A stretch of DNA of 64,000 nt, taken from contig JAPLCC010000026.1 in the NCBI GenBank assembly GCA_026392415.1, forward strand, positions 1 through 64,000, written 5' to 3'. This document shows, one piece after another, positions 41,889 to 49,766 of this stretch. The notes under the pieces are model-generated. The model had not been told where the DNA came from. It did not search any database and saw nothing but the letters and a program-made list of their open reading frames with translations. Origin of the DNA: Propionibacteriales bacterium (GTDB lineage Bacteria; Actinomycetota; Actinomycetes; Propionibacteriales; Nocardioidaceae). Every line of letters begins with the position of its first letter. Position 1 is the first letter of the stretch. The position numbers were made by a program, and so were the translations under genes.

Positions 41889-42269
41889 CGCGCTCGCCAT
41901 CTCCACGATCCTCTCGAACCGGGCGCCCATCGCGTCGGCCAGTGCGTGCGCGGCCTTGAGTGGGCGCACCATCACCATGAAGTCGGTGATCAGGCCGTCG
42001 TCGTCGAGGACGAGGAAGTCGCAGCCCGTGATCTGGAGGCCGTCGACCTTCGCCTCGAACACCAGCGCGTGGCCAGTGTCGTCGGCGAGCTCGCGGACGT
42101 AGTGGAAGTCCTCGAACACCTCGATCACGTTGGCCAGGATGGCCGCGGTGATCGCCTTGCCCTCGTAGGGCTTGTGGGCCACCGGGCTGCGGAAGGTGAC
42201 GTCATCGGCCAGCATCGCGGAGATGGCATCGACGTCGCGCGCCTCGACCGCGGCGCGAAAGTCGCTCAC
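41871..42269 (-). CDS. SnoaL/NTF2-like protein
   Basis: A 132-residue cone-shaped NTF2-like domain (SDFRAAVEARDVDAISAMLA start, then FRSPVAHKPYEGKAITAAI and the curved sheet HALVFEAKVDGLQITGCDFL). Such proteins are isomerases, cyclases or binding proteins. The start is GTG at 42269, in a GTGA overlap with the dienoyl-CoA reductase stop, so it belongs to that operon, suggesting a role in the same acyl or steroid pathway. Confidence 0.82.
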   Translation of the reverse strand: MSDFRAAVEARDVDAISAMLADDVTFRSPVAHKPYEGKAITAAILANVIEVFEDFHYVRELADDTGHALVFEAKVDGLQITGCDFLVLDDDGLITDFMVMVRPLKAAHALADAMGARFERIVEMASASPIGD

Positions 42270-44269
42270 AGCGCCGCCGCCAGCTCGGTGCCCTGCTTGA
42301 TCGCACGCTTCGCGTCCACCTCGGCGGCGACGTCCGCGCCACCGATCAGGTGCACGGAGCCGGGGAAGTTCGAGGCCCGCAGGTCGTCGTACAGGCTGCG
42401 GACGGACTCCTGGCCGGTGCACAGCACCACGTGGTCGACGTCCAGGACCTGCTCACGACCGTCCACGGTGATGTGCAGGCCGGCGTCGGACACGCGGTCG
42501 TAGGTCACGCCGCTGACCTGGTGGACGCCGAGGTCCTTGACGATCGCGCGGTGCACCCAGCCGGTGGTCTTGCCCAGGCCCTTGCCCTGCGCCGACTCCT
42601 TGCGCTGCAACAGCCACACCTCGCGCTTCGGCGTGCGCGGCAACTTGTCGGTCACGCCGCCGCGGATCACCGCGGGGTCGGCGACGCCCCAGTTGGCCTT
42701 CCACTCCTCGAGCGTCTCGGGGACGTGCGTGAGCAGCTCGGCGACGTCGAAGCCGATGCCGCCTGCGCCCATCACGGCCACCTTGGCTCCCACCTCGACC
42801 CGCCCGGTGATCGCGTCGGGGTAGGAGACGACCTTGGCGTGATCGATGCCCGGGATGGACGGCGTACGCGGGGCGACGCCGGTCGCGACGACGACCTCGT
42901 CGAAGCCGGTGAGCTGCTCGGGGGTCGCGCGGGTGGAGAGCTTCACGTTGACGCCGAGGACCTCCATCCGGCGGCGGAAGTAGCGCAGCGTCTCGGCGAA
43001 CTCCTCCTTGCCGGGGATCTGCATGGCCAGCCGGAACTGGCCGCCGAGCTCGTCGGACGCCTCGAACAGCGTCACGTCGTGGCCGCGCTCGGCCGCACTG
43101 ACTGCGGTGGCGAGGCCGGCCGGTCCGCCGCCGACGATCGCGACGCGCTTGGCCGACCGCGTCGCGCTGAGCACCAGGGTCGTCTCGTGGCAGGCGCGCG
43201 GGTTGACCAGGCAGGAGGCCCGCTGGTTCTTGAACGTGTGGTCCAGGCACGCCTGGTTGCAGCCGATGCAGGTGTTGATCTCGTCGGCGCGGCCCGCGCG
43301 GGCCTTCGACACGATGTCGGGGTCGGCGAGGAAGGGTCGCGCCATCGAGACCAGGTCGATGCCCTGCTTCAGCAGGGATTCCGCGACGTCAGGGGTGTTG
43401 ATCCGGTTGCTGGCGCAGACCGGGATGCCGACCTCGGCCTTGAGTCGCAGCGTGCTGTCGGCCCACGCGGCACGCGGCACGCTGGTGACGATGGTGGGCA
43501 CCCGCGCCTCGTGCCAGCCGATGCCCGTGTTGAACACGCTCGCGCCGGCCTCCTCGAGCTTGTGGGCCAGCTCCACGGTCTCGTCCCAGGTCTGCCCGTC
43601 GGGCACCAGGTCGAGCAGCGAGAGGCGGTACATCACGAAGAAGTCGGGCAGTTCCTGCCGGATCCGGCGGACGATCTCGACGGGGAAGCGCATCCGGGCC
43701 TCGGCCGATCCGCCCCACTTGTCCGTGCGACGGTTGGTGCGGGAGGCGATGAACTGGTTGATGAGGTAGCCCTCGGACCCCATCACCTCGATGCCGTCGT
43801 ACCCGGCCTTCTGCGCGAGCTTCGCGGAGTCGACGAAGTCCTCGATGGTCTTCTCGACGGCGCGGCTGGACAGCGCCGATGCCTTGAACGGGGTGATCGG
43901 GGACTTGGTCGCGCTGGCGGAGACGCTGAACGGCGTGTAGCCGTAGCGGCCGGCGTGCAGCAGCTGGAGCGCGATCTTGCCGCCCTCGGCGTGCACCGCC
44001 TCGGTGACCCGCTGGTGCCGGTGCGCGTTCATCCGCGTGGTCATCTGTGAACCGAAGGGCAGCAGCCAGCCACGGACGTTGGGGGAGTACCCACCGGTGA
44101 CGATGAGGCCGACGCCGCCCCGGGCGCGCTCGGCGAAGTACGCCGCCAGCTCGTCGACGTGCCACGGGCGGTCCTCGAGACCGGTGTGCATCGAGCCCAT
44201 CACGGCGCGCGACTGCAGGTCGAGGCCGCCGACGTTGGCGCGCGTGGTGAGGAGGGGGTAGGTGCTCAT
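42266..44269 (-). CDS. fadH: NADPH-dependent 2,4-dienoyl-CoA reductase
   Basis: A 667-residue FMN/4Fe-4S/FAD enzyme that reduces 2,4-dienoyl-CoA during unsaturated fatty-acid oxidation. An old-yellow-enzyme barrel (about 1-340: GSMHTGLEDRP, LLHAGRYGY, catalytic Tyr in GSEGYLINQF, His in GIGWHEARVPT) is followed by the cluster motif CIGCNQACLD ... CLVNP and two Rossmann domains (VAIVGGGPAGLATAVSAAER; VAVMGAGGIGFDVA). Length equals the E. coli enzyme. It is preceded by a PadR regulator (ATGA overlap at 44266). Confidence 0.93.
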   Translation of the reverse strand: MSTYPLLTTRANVGGLDLQSRAVMGSMHTGLEDRPWHVDELAAYFAERARGGVGLIVTGGYSPNVRGWLLPFGSQMTTRMNAHRHQRVTEAVHAEGGKIALQLLHAGRYGYTPFSVSASATKSPITPFKASALSSRAVEKTIEDFVDSAKLAQKAGYDGIEVMGSEGYLINQFIASRTNRRTDKWGGSAEARMRFPVEIVRRIRQELPDFFVMYRLSLLDLVPDGQTWDETVELAHKLEEAGASVFNTGIGWHEARVPTIVTSVPRAAWADSTLRLKAEVGIPVCASNRINTPDVAESLLKQGIDLVSMARPFLADPDIVSKARAGRADEINTCIGCNQACLDHTFKNQRASCLVNPRACHETTLVLSATRSAKRVAIVGGGPAGLATAVSAAERGHDVTLFEASDELGGQFRLAMQIPGKEEFAETLRYFRRRMEVLGVNVKLSTRATPEQLTGFDEVVVATGVAPRTPSIPGIDHAKVVSYPDAITGRVEVGAKVAVMGAGGIGFDVAELLTHVPETLEEWKANWGVADPAVIRGGVTDKLPRTPKREVWLLQRKESAQGKGLGKTTGWVHRAIVKDLGVHQVSGVTYDRVSDAGLHITVDGREQVLDVDHVVLCTGQESVRSLYDDLRASNFPGSVHLIGGADVAAEVDAKRAIKQGTELAAAL

Positions 44270-44829
44270 GGGTTCTCCAGCTGTTCTTGTGCGGATGCAG
44301 CGGTGTGGGCGTCGAGGTACTCGCTCAGCCAGCGGATCCAGAACTCCTCCATGAGGAGACCGCCGCGCAGGACGAGGTAGATGTCGAGGGCAGCGCCGGA
44401 CAGCGCGCCGGGGTCGGGGAAGTCGCGGTTCTGCATGAACTCGTAGAGCGAGAGCCGCTTGGTGTGCTCGTCGAGCTGGCGACGCAGGTCGTCGACCAGC
44501 CCTGCGCGGTCTCCGAGGGAGGCCGCCCGCATCTTCACGCCGAGCGAGCTGCGCACCGGGTCCGGCACGGTCGGCTCGGCGATCCAGCGACGCAGCTCGG
44601 CCAGGCCCGCGTCGGTGACTGAGTAGACCTTCTTGGTGGGGCGATCGACCTGGGGGACCGCCTCGGCGGTGATCCAGGCGTCGGACTCCATGCGTCCCAG
44701 CACGCGGTAGATCTGTTGGTGCGTGGCGGTCCAGAAGAAGCCGATCGAGGCGTCGAACCGACGGGTCAGCTCGGAGCCGGACGCGGCGCGCTCGCTGAGC
44801 GAGACGAGGATCGCGTGTTCGAGGGCCAT
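44266..44829 (-). CDS. PadR-family regulator
   Basis: A 187-residue PadR regulator: LEHAILVSLSERAASGSELT starts the winged helix, QQIYRVLGRMESDAWI the recognition region, and the C-terminal helical domain (about 95-175) is the Vir/PadR effector part. First gene of the operon padR-fadH-snoaL. An alternating-hexamer palindrome lies 32 bp upstream of its start, consistent with autorepression. Confidence 0.9.
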   Translation of the reverse strand: MALEHAILVSLSERAASGSELTRRFDASIGFFWTATHQQIYRVLGRMESDAWITAEAVPQVDRPTKKVYSVTDAGLAELRRWIAEPTVPDPVRSSLGVKMRAASLGDRAGLVDDLRRQLDEHTKRLSLYEFMQNRDFPDPGALSGAALDIYLVLRGGLLMEEFWIRWLSEYLDAHTAASAQEQLENP

Positions 44830-44860
44830 GGCATCAGGATGCCTGAACCTCGAGCGCTAT

Positions 44861-44878
44861 GCAACTAGTTGCGCAACT
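44861..44878. promoter_or_regulatory. Overlapping palindromes GCAACTAGTTGCGCAACT, candidate PadR operator
   Basis: Hexamers GCAACT/AGTTGC/GCAACT alternate, giving two overlapping perfect 12-bp palindromes (44861-44872 and 44867-44878) just upstream of padR. Two dimers could compete or stack. Binder inferred. Confidence 0.55.
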
Positions 44879-44882
44879 CGTT

Positions 44883-45743
44883 TCATCGAGTGCGCTGCGG
44901 GCGGAAGGAGCGCATCCGGCCGATGTACCGGGGCAGCTGCCGAGCGGGCACTGGACGCGGCCAGTCGCTGGCGCGGAAGAAGGCGTCGGAGCCCCCGTCG
45001 ACGAAGACGACACTTCCGCAGAGGAAGTCCGCGGCGTCGGAGAGCATGAACAGCACCCAGGCGGCGAGCTGGCCGGCGTCGCCGAAGCCACCGATCGGGA
45101 CCGGGAACGACCGGATCCGCTTGGCCTCCGCGGGCGTCGAGAGCAGGTCGTCGAGGAGGGGGGTGCTGATGGCGCCCGGTGCGAGCGCGTTGAGCCGGAT
45201 GCCGGCGCCGGCCCACGCCGAGGTCACGGCCTCGCGGCGTACCCAGTGGCTGACGGCGATCTTGCTCGCTCCGTAGGCGAAGGTCGGGGCTGCCTTGCCG
45301 AAGATCCGCAGCGATCCGACGGCCTTGTCGAGGTCGCCGGCCAGCAGCGCCCGCACGATCCGGTTCGGCACCAGGGGCATGGTGGTCGAGGAGTTGCTCG
45401 AGAACACCACGACCTTGGCTCGGTCGGCCCGGGCCAGGGCCGGCTGCCAGGCCTCGAGGAGTTCGACGACCCCGAAGTGGTTCACCTCGAGGATCAGTCG
45501 CGCCCGGCCGCGACCCGGTGTCGGCCCGAGCCCGGCGGCCATGACGGCACCGTCGAGGACGCCGTCGCACTGCTCGAGCACCGCAGCCGCGCCGGCACGT
45601 CGACCTTCGGCCGTCGCCAGGTCGGCGATCACGTCAGCGTCGTGGAGGTCGACGCCCACGACGCGATGTCCGTCGCTGAGCAGTCGTTCGACGACGGCCC
45701 TGCCCATGCCTGATGCGGATCCGGTGACGACGTAGGTGCCCAT
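44883..45743 (-). CDS. 3-alpha-hydroxysteroid-dehydrogenase-like SDR
   Basis: A 286-residue SDR resembling 3-alpha-HSD/carbonyl reductase of Comamonas: VTGSASGMGRAVV, DLHDADVIADLATAEGR (the same Asp-Leu-Thr/Ala-Glu-Gly-Arg segment), AAGLGP in place of NNAG, and a YGASK catalytic pair with an insertion before it. Likely oxidises or reduces a hydroxysteroid or bulky carbonyl; the call is by likeness of the fold segments. ATG 45743 is used since upstream codons overlap a KstR-like palindrome. Confidence 0.75.
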   Translation of the reverse strand: MGTYVVTGSASGMGRAVVERLLSDGHRVVGVDLHDADVIADLATAEGRRAGAAAVLEQCDGVLDGAVMAAGLGPTPGRGRARLILEVNHFGVVELLEAWQPALARADRAKVVVFSSNSSTTMPLVPNRIVRALLAGDLDKAVGSLRIFGKAAPTFAYGASKIAVSHWVRREAVTSAWAGAGIRLNALAPGAISTPLLDDLLSTPAEAKRIRSFPVPIGGFGDAGQLAAWVLFMLSDAADFLCGSVVFVDGGSDAFFRASDWPRPVPARQLPRYIGRMRSFRPQRTR

Positions 45744-45754
45744 CCGCGGAGCGT

Positions 45755-45772
45755 AGTAGAACAAGTTCTACT
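45755..45772. promoter_or_regulatory. KstR-like palindrome AGTAGAAC-AA-GTTCTACT
   Basis: Perfect 8-bp arms. The inner 14 bp (45757-45770) fit the KstR consensus TnnAACnnGTTnnA exactly. The site is 12 bp upstream of the hydroxysteroid-dehydrogenase-like gene. No kstR gene lies in the window. Confidence 0.6.
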
Positions 45773-45791
45773 GATGCCCGGGATGTCCGGA

Positions 45792-46199
45792 TCAGACGTC
45801 GAGCGAGGCGATCAGCGCTTCGATGCGGCCGCGGATCTCGTCGCGGATCGGCCGCACGGCTTCGATGCCCTGGCCGGCCGGGTCGTCGAGCTTCCAGTCC
45901 TCGTAGCGCTTGCCGGGGAAGTACGGGCACTCGTCGCCGCAGCCCATCGTGATCACCACGTCAGAGGCCTGAACCGACTCGGTGGTCAGGATCTTGGGCT
46001 CGTTGGCCGCGATGTCGATGCCGACCTCGGCCATCGCGTCGACGGCGACCTGGTTGATCTGGTCGGCGGGCTGCGAGCCCGCGGACAGCACGTCGATCCG
46101 GTCACCCGCGAGCGACTGCAGGAAGCCGGCGGCCATCTGCGAACGGCCGGCGTTGTGGACGCAGACGAAGAGGACGGTGGGCCTGGCTGAGCTGGTCAT
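45792..46199 (-). CDS. arsC: Arsenate reductase, low-molecular-weight phosphatase type
   Basis: A 135-residue ArsC: P-loop CVHNAGRSQ (about 13-21) with nucleophile Cys and Arg, the Asp-Pro region LDDPAGQG, and extra Cys in MGCGDECP as in thioredoxin- or mycothiol-linked enzymes. It reduces arsenate to arsenite, which the neighbouring channel could release. Starts in an ATGA overlap with the aquaporin gene. Last gene of the arsR-channel-arsC operon. Confidence 0.93.
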   Translation of the reverse strand: MTSSARPTVLFVCVHNAGRSQMAAGFLQSLAGDRIDVLSAGSQPADQINQVAVDAMAEVGIDIAANEPKILTTESVQASDVVITMGCGDECPYFPGKRYEDWKLDDPAGQGIEAVRPIRDEIRGRIEALIASLDV

Positions 46200-46861
46200 G
46201 CGGAGGTCTCCTCGGGGAAGAGCAGGCGGACGGCGCCGTACGCGACGAGCGCGCCGACGAGTTGCATCACGACGAACATCGCCACCGAGGCGGGGTCGAT
46301 GCCGGCGAAGGTGTCGGAGAAGATCCGGCCGACGGTCACGGCCGGGTTGGCGAAGCTCGTGGACGACGTGAACCAGTACGCCGCGGCGATGTAGCCGCCG
46401 ACCGCGAAGGCCAGCGTCTCGCTGCGGCCGGTCCGGATGCCTCCGAACACGACGACGACGAGTCCGAACGTCGCCACCGCCTCGGCGAGCCAGAGGTGGC
46501 TGCCGGTCCGGTCGGTCGTGGCGACGGAGACGGCGTCGAGGTCGAACATCAGGTTCGCGAGTACGGCGCCCGCGATGGCCCCGACGACCTGGGCCACGGC
46601 CAGAACGGCCGCCGTCCTGGCCGTGATGCGACCGAGCAGTGCCTCGACGAGGGAGACCACCGGGTTGAACGCGGCCGAGACCGGCTGGAGGGTGAGGATC
46701 AGGGCGACCAGGACGGCACCGGTGGCGAGGCTGTTCTGCAGCAACTGGAGGCCGACGTCGTCGGGGGAGAGCCGGGTCGCCATGATCCCCGAGCCGATGA
46801 CGGTCGCGACGAGGAGCGCGGTGCCGATGAGCTCGGCGGCCGCAGCGCGGGCGAGCGTCAC
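46196..46861 (-). CDS. Aquaglyceroporin-like (MIP) channel, probable arsenite exit
   Basis: A 221-residue six-helix MIP channel with the two half-helix motifs FNPVVS (NPV instead of NPA, about 66) and NPAVTVGR (about 176, with the pore Arg). In ars operons such channels (AqpS) let arsenite leave after ArsC action (known); here it sits between arsR and arsC with 4-base overlaps on both sides and no ArsB/Acr3 pump is present in the window. Confidence 0.88.
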   Translation of the reverse strand: MTLARAAAAELIGTALLVATVIGSGIMATRLSPDDVGLQLLQNSLATGAVLVALILTLQPVSAAFNPVVSLVEALLGRITARTAAVLAVAQVVGAIAGAVLANLMFDLDAVSVATTDRTGSHLWLAEAVATFGLVVVVFGGIRTGRSETLAFAVGGYIAAAYWFTSSTSFANPAVTVGRIFSDTFAGIDPASVAMFVVMQLVGALVAYGAVRLLFPEETSA

Positions 46862-47214
46862 CTGACGCCCCGCCCGAGCAGTCCGGCCAGATCGGCGAGG
46901 GCGGTGGCGTTGACGCGGTAGTAGACCCAGACACCGCGCTTGTCGCGGTCGAGCAGCCCCACTTCGTGCAGCACCTTGAGGTGGTGGCTGATCGTCGGCT
47001 GCGACAGCTCGAACGCGTCATTGAGGTCGCAGACACACGCTTCGCCGTCGGCGTGGGCGCCGACGAGGGAGAGCAGCCGCAGCCGCACCGGGTCGGCGAG
47101 CGCCTTGAGCAGCGGAGCGATCCGGTCGGCCTGGTCGGTGCTGATCGGCTCGCTCATCAGGGGCGAGCAGCAGGCCACGGTCTCGACCGGGGTGAGCTCG
47201 AGAGACTTCGACAT
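46858..47214 (-). CDS. arsR: Arsenical-responsive ArsR repressor
   Basis: A 118-residue ArsR/SmtB repressor: winged helix ALADPVRLRLLSLV ... LSQPTISHHLKVLHEVGLL. Cys15 and Cys16 near the N-terminus (VETVACCSP) plus ACVCDL (Cys60/62) reproduce the As(III) site of the Corynebacterium glutamicum ArsR type, with Cys pairs outside the recognition helix. First gene of arsR-channel-arsC. Two GTCTATGT half-sites flank its start. Confidence 0.93.
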   Translation of the reverse strand: MSKSLELTPVETVACCSPLMSEPISTDQADRIAPLLKALADPVRLRLLSLVGAHADGEACVCDLNDAFELSQPTISHHLKVLHEVGLLDRDKRGVWVYYRVNATALADLAGLLGRGVR

Positions 47215-47216
47215 GG

Positions 47217-47240
47217 GTCTATGTTGACAGACGTCTATGT
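47217..47240. promoter_or_regulatory. ArsR operator region, two GTCTATGT half-sites
   Basis: GTCTATGT at 47217-47224 and 47233-47240, with AGACGTCT palindrome (47229-47236) between them. It lies immediately upstream of arsR on the minus strand. The same half-site, GTC(T/G)ATGT, recurs before the flavoprotein gene. Confidence 0.6.
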
Positions 47241-48563
47241 CTAGCGGGGTGACGAGATGGTGAACAGTTCCGATTCGGGTGCGCAGCACCCGCCACCGGC
47301 CGCCGCGTCGTCGAAGGCTCCGGAACCGCCGCACACGCCGGACTCGGGCAGGACCAGGTCCACCCGCGCCGCAGCCTCGTGGTCGCCGGCGATCTCGGCG
47401 ACGATGCTGCGCACCTGCTCGAACCCGGTCAGGGTCAGGAACGACGGCGCGCGGCCGTAGGACTTCATGCCGGCGAGGTAGAAGCCCTGCTCCGGCTGGG
47501 CGAGCTCGGCCGCGCCGTGCGGGTAGACCGTGCCGCAGGAGTGGACGTTCGGATCGATCAGCGGCGCCAGCTGCCGTGGCGACTGGAGGACGGGATCGAG
47601 GTCGAGCCGGACCTCCGAGAGGATCGCCAGGTCAGGCCGGAAGCCGGTCACCACGATCACCTCGTCGACGCCGACGACCACCTGGCCGTCGGCAGAGGTG
47701 AGTCGGAGTCGGCCGTCCTCCCTGGCCGCGACGGCGGTCGTCCGGAACGTCGTACGACGCTCGACGAGGCCGGAGGAGGCGACCTTCTCGGCGCGCTTGC
47801 CGAGGGCGCCGCGCTCGACCAGCTGGTCGTTGTCGCCGCCGCCGAACCCGGCGTCGGGGCGCCGGACCAGCCAGCTGACGCTCGTTTCGGGGGAGGTTGC
47901 TGCGAGTCGCCCGAGGGCGACCAGGACGTTCTGGGCCGACGCGCCGGTGCCAGCGACGGCGACGTGGCGGCCGGCATAGCGGGCCGCGATCGCCGGGTCG
48001 GCGAGGTCGGGCATGCCGTAGGTGATCCGGTCGGCGTGCTCGCGCTCGCCCGGGGCGGCATACCCGTCGGTGCCGAGCGGGTTCGGTGATCCCCAGGTGC
48101 CGGACGCGTCGATCACGGCGGAGGCCACGACCACGGTCGGGCCGGAGGCCGTGTCGACGTGCAGCACGAACGGCTCCTCCTCGCGGCCTGCCTGCACCAT
48201 CAGGTCCCGGCCCTGGCGGGCGACGCCGGTGACCCGGTGTCCGAAGCGGATGTCGACCTTCGCCGTGGCGGTCAGTGCCGCGGCGAGCGGGGCGAGGTAG
48301 TCGGCGATCCAGTCAGAACCGGTGGGGTGGGCGCGCTCGGCCGGTGCGGTCCAGTCGCTGCTGCGCAGCAGGTCGGCGGCGACCGGGTCGACCAGTTCGG
48401 CCCAAGGGGAGAACAGCCGGACGTGCCCCCACTCGCTGACGGCCGCGCCGGCGTCCGCCCCCTGTTCGAGGACGACGACCGACCGGCCGCGGGCGTGGGC
48501 GTGGGCGGCTGCGGCGAGGCCGATCGGGCCGGCGCCGATGATGACGAGGGGGTGCTGCTGCAT
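47241..48563 (-). CDS. FAD-dependent oxidoreductase of the ars cluster with Cys-rich tail
   Basis: A 440-residue two-Rossmann flavoprotein (LVIIGAGPIGLAAAAHA; VAVAGTGASAQNVLVAL) of the monooxygenase-like type often found in actinobacterial ars clusters (ArsO-like). The C-terminus is Gly-rich with three Cys (VCGGSG ... GGGCCAP), looking like an arsenic- or thiol-binding tail. Substrate is unknown; an organoarsenical or thiol role is inferred. It lies upstream of arsR on the same strand, with 26 bp between, but has its own promoter region with two GTCGATGT half-sites. Confidence 0.8.
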   Translation of the reverse strand: MQQHPLVIIGAGPIGLAAAAHAHARGRSVVVLEQGADAGAAVSEWGHVRLFSPWAELVDPVAADLLRSSDWTAPAERAHPTGSDWIADYLAPLAAALTATAKVDIRFGHRVTGVARQGRDLMVQAGREEEPFVLHVDTASGPTVVVASAVIDASGTWGSPNPLGTDGYAAPGEREHADRITYGMPDLADPAIAARYAGRHVAVAGTGASAQNVLVALGRLAATSPETSVSWLVRRPDAGFGGGDNDQLVERGALGKRAEKVASSGLVERRTTFRTTAVAAREDGRLRLTSADGQVVVGVDEVIVVTGFRPDLAILSEVRLDLDPVLQSPRQLAPLIDPNVHSCGTVYPHGAAELAQPEQGFYLAGMKSYGRAPSFLTLTGFEQVRSIVAEIAGDHEAAARVDLVLPESGVCGGSGAFDDAAAGGGCCAPESELFTISSPR

Positions 48564-48575
48564 GGTTGCTCCAAG

Positions 48576-48622
48576 ACATTGACGAAAGTCGATGTGTTGA
48601 AGGTATAGACAACCGTCGATGT
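48576..48622. promoter_or_regulatory. Second ArsR-type operator region, two GTCGATGT half-sites
   Basis: ACATTGACGAAAGTCGATGT (48576-48595) is an 8+4+8 inverted repeat with one mismatch, and GTCGATGT recurs at 48615-48622. The half-site equals that at arsR except for one base. It lies 12-59 bp upstream of the flavoprotein start. Confidence 0.6.
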
Positions 48623-48665
48623 ATTCAAGTCCCACTCATGCAGGAGCGCGCTCGGCCCGGCCCGG

Positions 48666-48700
48666 CCCGGTCGCGACGCGCTGGGCACGCAGCGACCGGG
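48666..48700. terminator. GC hairpin between the secreted protein and flavoprotein genes
   Basis: CCCGGTCGC (48666-48674) pairs with 48692-48700. It follows the stop of the minus-strand secreted-protein gene. No U-run is present, so termination strength is uncertain. Confidence 0.45.
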
Positions 48701-48710
48701 CAGCGGTCGA

Positions 48711-49265
48711 TCAGCGGCCGCCGAGCACCCCGGCGTCGTAGGCCTTGAGGACGGAGGCCTTGTCCGCGCTGGTCAGCTCGCCGTCCTTGACGGCGGTGTC
48801 GAGGCGGTCACTGAGGTCGGTACGCCGCTCCGCCTGGTGCGCCGCGCGCACCGTGTCGAGCGCGTCGGACACCTTGTCCTCGTCGAGTCCGAGCTCGTCG
48901 GCGAGTGCCTTGGCCAGCGCCGCCTGGCGGTCGGCCCGCTCCTCGTCGGTCGGCGGCGTGCGCCTCTCGCCGTCCGCCGGCTTCTCGCCGTCCGCCGGCT
49001 TCAACTCCTCGCGGACGGCCTCGAAGGCAGCCGTCAGCTTCGCCTCGGTGACGCCGAGCTCCTTGGCCAGTGCGGCCGTGTCGAGCATCGCGCCGCCGCG
49101 GCCGTGCCCGCCGGGACCTCCGGGGCCGGGTCGGCTGTCGGCGCTGGGGGACGAGTCACCCGAGCCGGTGTCGTCGGCGGTGGCGGTCAGGGTGGCGGCA
49201 GTCGCGCCGCCGGCAACGGCGCCGGCGGCCAGGAGGGCCGCGGCCCTCATCCGGTACTTGCTCAT
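48711..49265 (-). CDS. Secreted protein with two ELGxxExKxxxA helical repeats
   Basis: A 184-residue exported protein (signal peptide MSKYRMRAAALLAAGAVAGG, cleavage near ATA). After a Gly/Pro/Ser linker (about 33-58) come two related helical units, ELGVTEAKLTAAFEAVREEL and ELGLDEDKVSDALDTVRAAH, separated by a charged segment, and a third weaker one (DLSDRLDTAVKDGELTSADK). The pattern is found in small secreted actinobacterial proteins of unknown role. Ribosome site AGAGGAGC precedes ATG 49265. I cannot assign a function. Confidence 0.75.
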   Translation of the reverse strand: MSKYRMRAAALLAAGAVAGGATAATLTATADDTGSGDSSPSADSRPGPGGPGGHGRGGAMLDTAALAKELGVTEAKLTAAFEAVREELKPADGEKPADGERRTPPTDEERADRQAALAKALADELGLDEDKVSDALDTVRAAHQAERRTDLSDRLDTAVKDGELTSADKASVLKAYDAGVLGGR

Positions 49266-49393
49266 CAACGTGCTCCTCTCTGTGGCCCACCTCGGTGGGG
49301 GCCTGCATCGACAGTCCGCCCCGGGCCTTGGCCTGCGCTCCGGTGCGCCTGTCAGGAGCCTGTGAATGCCCGTGGATGCCGGGAGGGTTGACC

Positions 49394-49419
49394 AATGCGT
49401 TAGTGGTGACTAACGTATT
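49394..49419. promoter_or_regulatory. Operator of the ArsR/SRPBCC operon (CGTTAGT-N4-ACTAACG)
   Basis: Perfect 7-bp arms at 49398-49404 and 49409-49415, extended outward to AAT/ATT. It ends 4 bp before the GTG start of the ArsR-type gene, so binding would stop transcription. Typical position for autorepression. Confidence 0.65.
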
Positions 49420-49423
49420 TGAG

Positions 49424-49762
49424 GTGACCGATCCGTTCAGTGCCGCCGCGGAGCCCAGCCGGCGTCGCCTGCTGCAGCTGCTCGCGACCGGTCCGCTGAG
49501 CGTCACCGAGCTCGCCGACCAGTTCCCGGTGACCCGCTCCGCGATCAGCCAGCACCTGTTGGTGCTCGCCGACGCGGGGCTGGTCGCGGCGGAGAAGTCG
49601 GGACGGCAGCGGATCTACCGCATCGTCCCCGACGGCCTCCGCCGACTCCAGGCCGAGATCGACCGTTTCTGGACGTCCGAGCTCGACCAGCTCGTCGCTG
49701 ACGCGCACGAGCTCAACCGCAACCGCCCCGCCAGTTCTGAGAACCCCGTCAACCAGGAGTGA
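49424..49762 (+). CDS. ArsR-family regulator paired with an SRPBCC protein
   Basis: A 112-residue ArsR-type repressor without metal-binding Cys: EPSRRRLLQLLATGPLSVTE starts the wing helix and FPVTRSAISQHLLVLADAGL is the recognition helix region. ArsR genes of this type are typically followed by an AHSA1/SRPBCC gene, as here (4-bp gap). GTG at 49424 is chosen because the palindrome ends just before it. Confidence 0.88.
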   Translation: MTDPFSAAAEPSRRRLLQLLATGPLSVTELADQFPVTRSAISQHLLVLADAGLVAAEKSGRQRIYRIVPDGLRRLQAEIDRFWTSELDQLVADAHELNRNRPASSENPVNQE

Positions 49763-49766
49763 AGAC

